Positions 28,755 through 35,633 of a DNA stretch of 53,466 bases are shown here, piece by piece; within the stretch, counting starts at the first letter, position 1, and each line of letters starts with the position of its first letter. This DNA comes from Candidatus Nitrotoga sp. M5 (GTDB lineage: Bacteria; Pseudomonadota; Gammaproteobacteria; Burkholderiales; Gallionellaceae), in assembly GCF_927904885.1 (NCBI RefSeq), contig NZ_CAKMNW010000026.1, positions 1-53,466 of the forward strand, in the 5' to 3' direction. The translations under genes were made by a program, and so were the position numbers. The notes under the pieces are model-generated. The model had not been told where the DNA came from. It saw nothing but the letters and a program-made list of their open reading frames with translations, and did no database searches.

Positions 28755-29909
28755 ATGCTTCATGATTTTTGGCAAGAAATTCTTACGGTGTGGCGTGTTG
28801 GCATTCTGAATACCACCCTGGGTGATATTTTCATTGCGATAGGCGTGTTTCTAAGCTTCTTGCTTGTTCGTCGAATTTTCTCTCGCTTTTTTTGCTATGT
28901 CTGCCATAGGCTGGGTAGACAATCCGAAACAGATATATATGACCGTATCCTGGAAGCTATTAAACGTCCCCTTGAATTTACCTTTGTAATTATTGGTCTC
29001 TATATTTCAGGACAAGTCGTCGAACTATCTCCAGCGTTAAATACAATTTTTGGGCAAATCATCCGATCCCTTATTGCCTTCACGATCTTTTGGTCCATTT
29101 TTCGAATGCTTGATCCGCTGTCACTATTGCTAAATCGATCCAGTATGATCTTTGGCAACGAAAGCATGCATGAAACCATTAAAAGCTTTTTCATAAAAAT
29201 CGCAAAATTTGTAGTTGTGTGCTCAGGTATTGCCGCTGTGTTTCAAGAATGGGGATTTAATGTCGCGGCAGTCCTCGGTAGCTTGGGTTTGGTCGGTATG
29301 GCGGTTGCCCTCGGCGCGCAGGATATTATCAAGAATTTGTTTGCGGGGCTCACCATTTTCTTAGACCATGTTTTTGAAAAAGGGAATTGGATCAAGACGC
29401 CTGACGTGGAAGGTACTGTTGAAGAAATCGGATTTCGTGGAACAAAAGTTCGTCAGTTTGATAAAGCTCTGGTCACGATCCCTAACTCCAAATTGGCCAA
29501 TGAAGCGTTGATCAACTACTCTCGGATGACCAACCGGAGAATTTATTGGATGATTGGAGTTGAATACCGTTCTACTACACAACAAATCCAGAATATTATT
29601 CGTGCAATTACGACCTATATTCACGAGTGTGGAGATTTTGAAACCAATCCAGAACGCACAAAAACATTCGTTTTTTTGGATTCATTTGGCGGCTCGAGTA
29701 TCGACATTATGCTTTATTGCTTTTCTAAAACGACCGTATGGGGTGAGTGGCTGCAAGTGAAACAACGCTTGGCCTATAAAATCAAGGAAATTGTCGAAGC
29801 TGAGAAGGCCAGTTTTGCATTCCCATCGCAATCTATTTATGTGGAAAGTCTGCCATTCGGGCAACCAGAAGCATTCCCGCTCCACAGACCTGAACCAATT
29901 GGAATATAA
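28755..29909 (+). CDS. MscS-type mechanosensitive ion channel
   Basis: A 384-residue small-conductance mechanosensitive channel that vents solutes on osmotic downshock. Several hydrophobic helices (about 15-37, 74-90, 98-115 and 150-170) precede the pore helix GLVGMAVALGAQDIIKNLFAGL region (about 178-198; Gly/Ala packing pattern as in MscS TM3), then the beta domain (GTVEEIGFRGTKVRQFD and TIPNSKLANEALINYSR) and a C-terminal alpha/beta domain. Upstream extension relative to E. coli MscS suggests the longer YbdG/YnaI-type. The ribosome site at ATG 28755 is weak. Confidence 0.9.
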   Translation: MLHDFWQEILTVWRVGILNTTLGDIFIAIGVFLSFLLVRRIFSRFFCYVCHRLGRQSETDIYDRILEAIKRPLEFTFVIIGLYISGQVVELSPALNTIFGQIIRSLIAFTIFWSIFRMLDPLSLLLNRSSMIFGNESMHETIKSFFIKIAKFVVVCSGIAAVFQEWGFNVAAVLGSLGLVGMAVALGAQDIIKNLFAGLTIFLDHVFEKGNWIKTPDVEGTVEEIGFRGTKVRQFDKALVTIPNSKLANEALINYSRMTNRRIYWMIGVEYRSTTQQIQNIIRAITTYIHECGDFETNPERTKTFVFLDSFGGSSIDIMLYCFSKTTVWGEWLQVKQRLAYKIKEIVEAEKASFAFPSQSIYVESLPFGQPEAFPLHRPEPIGI

Positions 29910-30220
29910 AGTTTGAAGAAAAAAGTGGGGAAGTCATGATGTTACAGTTTTTTGTCAAATACAGTGCAAAACTGAGTAGATCAGCATACTTAAAATTCGA
30001 TAGCCAGCCTTTCATGGCTCGAAAGATCGTGGTCTTTTCACGTTGAAATAATGGCACTGCATGAGAGCAAATCTAATCCAGTCGCCTACCCCCAAAAGTA
30101 AAAAGTGCGCACTTGCAAGAAGTACGCACTTACCGGATGAACCCTAAAAACCAGCACTTGGTTCAGGTTTTGTTTCTCTGATTATCAGCATAAGTAAGCT
30201 GCCCTCCTGAAGTTTACTAG
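29910..30220. other. Intergenic region between convergent mscS and DUF1641 genes
   Basis: About 310 bases; no gene. A hairpin of AAGTGCG-C-ACTT, loop GCAAG, AAGT-A-CGCACTT lies at 30103-30131, and a shorter stem on the minus strand (AACCA/TGGTT followed by T-run) at about 30146-30163 may end the DUF1641 transcript. Confidence 0.5.
30103..30131. terminator. Hairpin between convergent genes, possible terminator
   Basis: A 12-bp stem interrupted by one C/A mismatch, 5-base loop. The left flank is AAAA, giving a T-run on the minus strand, so it could terminate leftward transcription; it has no T-run on +. Confidence 0.4.
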
Positions 30221-30634
30221 TTAGTTATTTTTCATCTGACGGCCAATAATGCGCATCGTACCAATAAAGAAATGTAATGAACGACGAACATCGGGGTCGT
30301 TTAAGGAGCTCATCAATTGAAACAAGCCGGGTGGCTTTTCTAATGCTTCTGTTTGAGCGTTCGCCATACGAATAGCATTACCGGTTGTCCACCCCAGCGC
30401 TAAAATTTCCTCGCCGACTTTAGTGGTTTTTTCCAGTGACGCTTCATCAAGAAATTCAATATTGTCTGATATGAGTGACAATAAATCGATGATATGGTTA
30501 AACCGACCAGCTTGTACTAATGGGGCCGTTTTTTCGATTAAGCTCTGAATACCCTCGATAGTTGCGGGATTATTAAGGGCTGCATTCGACATAAGGTTTT
30601 CTTCAATTGTATTTAACTGCTTTTGCTCAGACAT
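30221..30634 (-). CDS. DUF1641 domain protein, partner of the SQR-like flavoprotein
   Basis: A 137-residue mainly helical soluble protein of the DUF1641 family. The conserved C-terminal part LMSSLNDPDVRRSLHFFIGTM with RxxG-type end is the family hallmark; the middle (ALGWTTGNAIRMAN) also fits. Function unknown; members are regularly encoded beside FAD/NAD(P)-binding oxidoreductases and sulfur enzymes, suggesting a partner or assembly role. ATG 30634 has AAGGGGAG upstream; a longer frame start at 30679 overlaps the previous gene. It follows the SQR-like gene by 17 bases and is clearly co-transcribed. Confidence 0.82.
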   Translation of the reverse strand: MSEQKQLNTIEENLMSNAALNNPATIEGIQSLIEKTAPLVQAGRFNHIIDLLSLISDNIEFLDEASLEKTTKVGEEILALGWTTGNAIRMANAQTEALEKPPGLFQLMSSLNDPDVRRSLHFFIGTMRIIGRQMKNN

Positions 30635-30651
30635 AAGTAACTCCCCTTTAT

Positions 30652-31851
30652 TCAAACTATTCCACGCGCAACGGCCCAATAAATACCGCGATTAAACGTT
30701 TTACGCATTAATCCCCCGAGCTTGGTAGGTGGGGCGACCTGTACATCATGCTTATAGTCGTACCAGAGCGGCATGCCGGCTTCCAATCCCATTTGAGCGA
30801 TTGCTTGAACTTTTCCATCATAAATGGCAGAGGTATAACCGCGACGAATTTCCGAAGCGATATTTTCCACGACAACAGGTGACTGGTTATGACAGCTGCC
30901 CCCAGCTTTACTAACGGGCAAATCAACGGTATCGCCCATAACATAGACATTATCGGTACCGTACATTTTCAAGGTTTCAAAGTCAGTAGGTAACCAGCCT
31001 TCATTATTTTGTGCTTCTGATTTTCCTGAATTAATTACGGCATCTACTGCGCGGATAGGTGGAGTGGCCATTAAAATATCAAATTCTTGGGAGTTGCCTT
31101 CTTCCGAATAAGCTATTTTTGCTTCGGGATCAACCTTGTCCAAAGTAAAACCACGTTGATAGCTAATGTTTTTACTATCAAAGATGGTAGGCAATACATC
31201 GCAGGTCGGTTTCTGTAAAAATAAACAATTACGCAATAACTGAGAGACCGTAGGATAGCTATAAATAATCTCTACGCGGTCTCGTACACCTCGTTTACGT
31301 AAATAATCATCAAGCATTAGCGTAGTTTCGATAGGAGCAATACCACATTGATGGGGTACGTTCGGGGTTTTTGGGAAATTGACTGTTATAAATATACGAC
31401 CCTCTTCGATGGTGCGTAATTTTTGAGCGAGTTGTTGCGCTGCTTTAGTCTGATAAAAATGATCACCTGCCTCCTTCAGCCCTTCAACACGTTCTGGCGC
31501 AGGAATACAGCCTGTTGAAATAACAAGATACTCATATTCGTATCGCTTGCCGCTTTCACAAAGGACGCGGTTTTTCTCAAATTCAAAAGCTTCAACACCA
31601 TCAACATGAAAAATAATTTCAGGGCGTAATAATGAACGTTGTTTACGGACTAATTCATGAGGATGAAAAGCACTAAAAGCCACATACATATTGGCGGGCT
31701 TGTAAATATGGTTAGGGGAATTTGAGAGCATCATAATCTCAATTTCACGATTTAGAATTTCAGGATAAAACTTAGCGACTAAGTTGTTAGCGGTCATCGT
31801 GCCGCCAATCCCGCCACCAACAACAATGATACGTTTAGTTGCGCTAGTCAT
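30652..31851 (-). CDS. Sulfide:quinone reductase-like FAD oxidoreductase
   Basis: A 399-residue flavoprotein of the SQR/FCSD family, which oxidises sulfide to persulfide or polysulfide at the membrane and reduces quinone. Seen: N-terminal FAD motif VVGGGIGGTMTANNL, the second motif STGCIPAPERVEG with Cys115, PHQCGIAPIE with Cys169 (the active cysteine on the central strand of the family), and GDTVDLPVSKAGGSC near 306-320, where the FAD-contacting Asp lies. A C-terminal amphipathic region (WYDYKHDVQVAPP) may bind the membrane. In classical SQRs a third cysteine sits in the C-terminal part; here that stretch (DGKVQAIAQMG) has none. It has a strong AAAGGAG ribosome site, and lies 58 bases after the DUF4242 gene in a regulon described below. 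Sulfide as substrate is inference. Confidence 0.82.
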   Translation of the reverse strand: MTSATKRIIVVGGGIGGTMTANNLVAKFYPEILNREIEIMMLSNSPNHIYKPANMYVAFSAFHPHELVRKQRSLLRPEIIFHVDGVEAFEFEKNRVLCESGKRYEYEYLVISTGCIPAPERVEGLKEAGDHFYQTKAAQQLAQKLRTIEEGRIFITVNFPKTPNVPHQCGIAPIETTLMLDDYLRKRGVRDRVEIIYSYPTVSQLLRNCLFLQKPTCDVLPTIFDSKNISYQRGFTLDKVDPEAKIAYSEEGNSQEFDILMATPPIRAVDAVINSGKSEAQNNEGWLPTDFETLKMYGTDNVYVMGDTVDLPVSKAGGSCHNQSPVVVENIASEIRRGYTSAIYDGKVQAIAQMGLEAGMPLWYDYKHDVQVAPPTKLGGLMRKTFNRGIYWAVARGIV

Positions 31852-31909
31852 AATGACTCCTTTAAGTGGTTATTAATTAATGAAAAAATATTGTTTTCCC
31901 ATTGAATTT

Positions 31910-32203
31910 TCATAATGCTGGACCGCTGCTATGTTCGGCTGTGGTTGGATTGATCATAGCTTTTACTTCGGCAATAGAATTTGCCGGAAATTTTCCACGT
32001 TCTGCATGTGTTTTAATGCTTTGTTTGTCGGGGGCAATGTAAATGCAATAGATTTTGTCGTTCGTTACATAACTTTCTACCCACTGAATTTGCGGCCCCA
32101 TATCGTTCAGAATGCAGCAAGATTTTTGTGATAGCTGTTGCAACCCTGCAGCGTCTAATTGGCCTGCGTCAGGAATTTCTCGTTCAATAATATATTTAGG
32201 CAC
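31910..32203 (-). CDS. DUF4242 small protein
   Basis: A 97-residue protein of the DUF4242 family: PKYIIEREIPDAG at the N-terminus, ILNDMGPQIQWVESYVTNDKIYCIYIAPDK in the ferredoxin-like core (seen in parts), and FPANSIAEVKAMINPTTAE at the end. Some members bind nickel (the SCO4226 type), but the family's role is largely unknown. I place the start at GTG 32203 because AGGAG lies 5 bases before it and the family begins with this V/M-P-K/R-Y. An ATG two bases upstream is out of frame and would yield only a short peptide. The regulatory palindrome at 32221-32238 lies immediately upstream, so this gene heads the DUF4242-SQR-DUF1641 unit. Confidence 0.85.
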   Translation of the reverse strand: MPKYIIEREIPDAGQLDAAGLQQLSQKSCCILNDMGPQIQWVESYVTNDKIYCIYIAPDKQSIKTHAERGKFPANSIAEVKAMINPTTAEHSSGPAL

Positions 32204-32220
32204 ATTGTCTCCTATGTAAT

Positions 32221-32238
32221 AAGATGACCAGTCATCTT
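32221..32238. promoter_or_regulatory. Palindromic operator upstream of the DUF4242-SQR-DUF1641 genes
   Basis: AAGATGACCAGTCATCTT has perfect 8-bp inverted arms around CA. Its core ATGACCAGTCAT is identical to that in the tetR promoter, so the same TetR-type regulator probably binds both. Confidence 0.75.
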
Positions 32239-32322
32239 TTAATGGTTGTAATAAAAACGATATAGGCCATTGTGGCCACATCGATTAAAACTTTTTGGTT
32301 ACACAGTTTTTAAAAGTAACAC

Positions 32323-32718
32323 TTATGTCTGTGATGGAGCTTTCACTGCTAATCCAGCAGCTTTCCAGGCTGTAATGCCGCCATTAATATTCTTGATGTT
32401 TTTAAAGCCCATTTGTTGCATCACAGCTGTAGCCATTGCAGAACGCCCCGAACTGGCGCAAAGTAATAGCCATTTCTTATTGCGGTCAGTCAAATTTTCA
32501 TTACGACCTGCATTTTGACGGTCAGCCGCCACTTCCAGTATTCCACGGGGAATATTCAACGCGCCCTCAATAGTGCCTGACATAAATTCAGCAGGTTCTC
32601 GCACATCTAATACCGAATAGCCTTCATCCAATAGAGATTTAACATTTGATACATCTATTTCGGTAATTTGCGATTTTGCTTGTTTAACAAAATCCATCAA
32701 AGTTTTTTCTTCATTCAT
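32323..32718 (-). CDS. Rhodanese-domain sulfurtransferase
   Basis: A 131-residue single-domain rhodanese: SVLDVREPAEFMSG (conserved Asp-Arg and Glu), GALNIPRG, and the active loop LLCASSGRSA with Cys87, which would carry a persulfide. The protein is likely cytoplasmic, since no signal peptide is visible. It could pass sulfane sulfur formed by the SQR-like enzyme to an acceptor. Start ATG 32718 with AAGGAG upstream. It lies 106 bases downstream of tetR on the same strand, and 119 bases before the DUF4242 start; the operator between suggests a second promoter. Confidence 0.9.
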   Translation of the reverse strand: MNEEKTLMDFVKQAKSQITEIDVSNVKSLLDEGYSVLDVREPAEFMSGTIEGALNIPRGILEVAADRQNAGRNENLTDRNKKWLLLCASSGRSAMATAVMQQMGFKNIKNINGGITAWKAAGLAVKAPSQT

Positions 32719-32824
32719 ATCAAAACTCCTTGGTTAATAAATGGTCGTTCGTCTTGTTATTGGTCGTCACAAAACATCCAAACAACTGAAAATTGTGTCA
32801 TCTTGTCTTGTTTCCAACCTAAAA

Positions 32825-33427
32825 TTAACCAGGCAAAAAATAATCATTTAGTAACGTATCACGAAACTCATGCAAAGGTTGCACGGAATGTTCGATTTTC
32901 ATCCGTAACAATCCACCTTGCCAATTATTTATCAATAAGTTAGCCATTGTTTCGGCACTTCTGTCAGTACGTACTGTACCTTCTTTTTGTGCTTGCAATA
33001 ATGCGTTATATTGCAGCAATTTGTAGCGTTCAACAGCAGATTTTATCGACTGATTGCATAGCTCGCTGGTATCACCAATTTCCCCCATCAGATTGCCCAA
33101 TAAACATCCGCCTTTGTATCCATTTTTTTCCACTCCAGCTATAAGTTCTGAATAGTAATTTTTTAAAGCTGTGAGTGGGTCAACTTGTGGCTGTTGTAAA
33201 TGCTTCGTTAAGAGCTCGATAAACGGTTCGATATAATGACTAATTGACTGAGCAGCAAAATTTTCTTTACTATCAAAATAACTATAAAAAGAACCTTTTG
33301 GTACCTGTACTGCACTTACTATTTCATTAATACCGGTTGCATGATAACCCTGGCTCATCAGTAGATGGACGCCTTGGTCGAGTAACTTTTCGCGCTTAGT
33401 TTCGCGTTTAGATGGCTTGTTTGTCAT
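32825..33427 (-). CDS. TetR/AcrR family regulator of the sulfur module
   Basis: A 200-residue TetR repressor: N-terminal DNA-binding domain (residues 8-55, REKLLDQGVHLLMSQGYHAT, then VPKGSFYSYFDSKENF) and a ligand-binding C-terminal domain. It carries Cys108 in GGCLLGNLMGE, a position and context like the redox-active cysteine of NemR-type TetR proteins, and Cys124. I use the ATG at 33427 rather than 33436: the near-consensus promoter at 33439-33467 would place the transcript start near 33432, so the first ATG is probably upstream of +1. Divergent from the TauE-type exporter; co-directional with rhodanese. Binding to the ATGACCAGTCAT palindromes and sensing of reactive sulfur are inferences. 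Confidence 0.85.
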   Translation of the reverse strand: MTNKPSKRETKREKLLDQGVHLLMSQGYHATGINEIVSAVQVPKGSFYSYFDSKENFAAQSISHYIEPFIELLTKHLQQPQVDPLTALKNYYSELIAGVEKNGYKGGCLLGNLMGEIGDTSELCNQSIKSAVERYKLLQYNALLQAQKEGTVRTDRSAETMANLLINNWQGGLLRMKIEHSVQPLHEFRDTLLNDYFLPG

Positions 33428-33438
33428 AATTAACATGA

Positions 33439-33467
33439 ATAATATGACCAGTCATATATTTTGTCAA
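33439..33467 (-). promoter_or_regulatory. tetR promoter (TTGACA-17-TATTAT)
   Basis: Read on the minus strand: TTGACA at 33467-33462, 17-base spacer, TATTAT at 33444-33439. Predicted transcription start is about 33432, only about 5 bases before the tetR ATG at 33427. Confidence 0.75.
33442..33457. promoter_or_regulatory. Palindromic operator in the tetR promoter
   Basis: ATATGACCAGTCATAT has perfect 7-bp arms around CA. It lies in the -35/-10 spacer and overlaps the -10 box by three bases, an ideal place for autorepression; the same core occurs at 32221-32238. Confidence 0.78.
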
Positions 33468-33558
33468 TTTATCTTTTCTCCACTGAGCGTACAAAGGAAA
33501 GGAATCAGGTATTGGAGTCATGTGTATTTGAGCTAAGTTTTATGGAACGCTCTGCTCG

Positions 33559-33596
33559 TTGACTTCACACGGCATATCTTCAAATATGTATATTTG
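33559..33596 (+). promoter_or_regulatory. Possible promoter and palindrome upstream of the TauE-type gene
   Basis: CAAATATGTATATTTG (33581-33596) is a perfect palindrome with 7-bp arms. TTGACT at 33559-33564 lies 17 bases before AAATAT (33582-33587), so the palindrome may cover a -10 region. It is different from the tetR operator core. Confidence 0.4.
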
Positions 33597-33629
33597 CACC
33601 GAGTTACGTTACGAGAAGTCAAAGTCTAC

Positions 33630-34406
33630 ATGATTGAATGGATAATCATCGTTGCCGCCGGTTTTTTCGGCGGCGCGCTCAATGCCGTTGCCGGCGGCGG
33701 CAGTTTTATCACGCTACCGGCCCTGATTTTTGCTGGAGTGCCGCCCGTAGTTGCAAATGCAACCGGCACGGCGGCACTACTACCAGGCTACATCGCCAGC
33801 GCCTGGCGCTTTCGGCATGATATAGAATTTCCTGCGGGCATAAAATATTCGACCATCATGTTGATCGCTATCATTGGTGGCAGTGTCGGTGCGGTTATTT
33901 TGTTATTCAGCAGTGAACAGCTATTTTTGATGCTAATTCCCTGGCTAATATTGTTTGCCACCACCATATTTTTTATTGGACCGAGGTTGATTGGTAAAGC
34001 GAAACAATTGCCATCCCAAGCTACAAATACGATCCCGGTCCAGCGACCGCACTCACAAAAAATGATAGCGTTCATCGTTTTATTCTTAGTCTGTGTCTAT
34101 GGTGGCTATTTTAATGGCGGATTGGGCATCATCTTGCTGGCTGCCCTGGGTTTATTAGGACAAACAAACTTGATAGCCATGAACGGCGTCAAAAATATCG
34201 TTTCCGCGCTGCTCACGGCTATTGCTGTTGTAGTTTATGCGGCTGGGGGAGTTATCGCCAGCGAGCATCTTTGGGTGCTGAGCGTTGCCGCGATTGTTGG
34301 TGGTTATGTCGGCGCTACGTTTGCATATCGTATTTCGCAGCGCGCATTGCGAATATTTATTGTGGCTGTCGGTATATTAATGACACTGGGATTTTTCCTG
34401 ACGTGA
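33630..34406 (+). CDS. TauE/SafE family sulfite/organosulfonate exporter-like permease
   Basis: A 258-residue inner-membrane protein with about eight hydrophobic helices and two TauE repeats: GFFGGALNAVAGGGSFITLP at the start and GGYFNGGLGIILLAALGLLG after the middle loop are the duplicated family signatures. The family (formerly DUF81) exports sulfite, sulfoacetate or related anions, but substrates differ. ATG 33630 is chosen because it gives the normal N-terminus; the frame opens earlier at a TTG (33594). Divergent orientation from the tetR-rhodanese-SQR module makes a sulfur anion product a plausible substrate. Confidence 0.88.
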   Translation: MIEWIIIVAAGFFGGALNAVAGGGSFITLPALIFAGVPPVVANATGTAALLPGYIASAWRFRHDIEFPAGIKYSTIMLIAIIGGSVGAVILLFSSEQLFLMLIPWLILFATTIFFIGPRLIGKAKQLPSQATNTIPVQRPHSQKMIAFIVLFLVCVYGGYFNGGLGIILLAALGLLGQTNLIAMNGVKNIVSALLTAIAVVVYAAGGVIASEHLWVLSVAAIVGGYVGATFAYRISQRALRIFIVAVGILMTLGFFLT

Positions 34407-34700
34407 TTGGATAAATTACACCAGGGTTTTTCTAACGAATAGATCGCCACAGAGTCTCGCCGATTGCTACACCATGACCGGTTTATACCTGTGCCCACTT
34501 TAGCTATTCAACAAAATTCCCCAAGCAGTATTTAACTTAGGATAGTGAGTGGACTATTCTGTCCATTAAAAATAGACTCAGACTATTAAGGTTTCAATTT
34601 GAGCAAGGCAGGCATCGATGCAGAATATATTCCATGCCTTGCGACCATTCTGTGCTCTCACGGTATAATCGCACTCTTTTTAACTGGCGAACTAGCCTGA

Positions 34701-35633
34701 ATGTTGATTTTTCGCGGACTCCACTTAACGGGCAAAACGCCTGTTGCACTCACTATCGGTAATTTTGATGGAGTACACCTGGGACATCAGGCGTTACTCA
34801 AGCAATTAAAAATGGCAGCTCAGCAGCTTGAACTGCCGACTGCCGTGCTTGTGTTCGAGCCGCATCCGCGTGAATTTTTTACACCGCAGGAGGCACCTGC
34901 ACGGCTGACCAGTATGCGTGAGAAGCTTAAATTTTTTGCGATACTCGGTGTGGATCGCGTTTATGTATGTCGTTTTAACAGCAGTTTTGCACAGATGAGT
35001 GCAGCAGATTTCATTCATGCATTGTCTGACAAGTTGGCGGCGAAGTATGTGCTGATTGGCGATGATTTTCGCTTCGGCAATCGACGCAGCGGCGATATTG
35101 CGTTATTGGAGAAAATAGGCGGTCAACTTGGTATAGAAGTGGAGGTCATGCATAGGGTGTCGCACAATGGTGTACGCATATCCAGCACGGCGGTGCGCGC
35201 AGCGCTTAGTAAAGGTGATCTTCGTGCTGCACACCGTTATTTGGGGCGGCCTTATAGTATCGGCGGGCGTGTGGTTCATGGCGACGGTTTAGGCAGGCAG
35301 CTCGGTTTTCCAACCGCAAATATCCAGTTGAAGCACAATCGGCCGCCGCTGAGCGGTATCTTTGTCGTAAGGGTGCAAGGGGATGGTTTGCCACAAATGC
35401 AAGGTGTAGCAAGCTTGGGTGTTCGTCCCACTGTGAAACAAAATGGCAAGCCAGTACTGGAAGTGCATCTATTCGATTTTACTGGCGAAATTTATAACAA
35501 GCATTTGCGCGTGGATTTCCTGCACAAACTGCGCGACGAAGTGAAGTATCTTGATCTGCAAAGCTTGACGCAACAGATTGAGCTTGACGTGTGTAATGCA
35601 AAACTATGGTTTATACAACATGATGGATTATAA
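34701..35633 (+). CDS. ribF: Bifunctional riboflavin kinase/FAD synthetase
   Basis: Makes FMN and FAD from riboflavin. 310 residues: N-terminal nucleotidyltransferase domain with [14 protein letters not shown] (about 20-33) and [11 protein letters not shown]-terminal riboflavin kinase domain from about 185 with GFPTANIQL and the later [14 protein letters not shown]. Its last codons overlap the ileS start. ribF-ileS-lspA-ispH is a classical order. Its product supplies cofactor for SdhA, Lpd and the SQR-like enzyme. Confidence 0.97.
   Translation: MLIFRGLHLTGKTPVALTIGNFDGVHLGHQALLKQLKMAAQQLELPTAVLVFEPHPREFFTPQEAPARLTSMREKLKFFAILGVDRVYVCRFNSSFAQMSAADFIHALSDKLAAKYVLIGDDFRFGNRRSGDIALLEKIGGQLGIEVEVMHRVSHNGVRISSTAVRAALSKGDLRAAHRYLGRPYSIGGRVVHGDGLGRQLGFPTANIQLKHNRPPLSGIFVVRVQGDGLPQMQGVASLGVRPTVKQNGKPVLEVHLFDFTGEIYNKHLRVDFLHKLRDEVKYLDLQSLTQQIELDVCNAKLWFIQHDGL

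Noticed and set aside
28517..28765. 82-codon open frame before mscS
   Set aside because: No start signal, no family resemblance, and it overlaps the mscS start in another frame.
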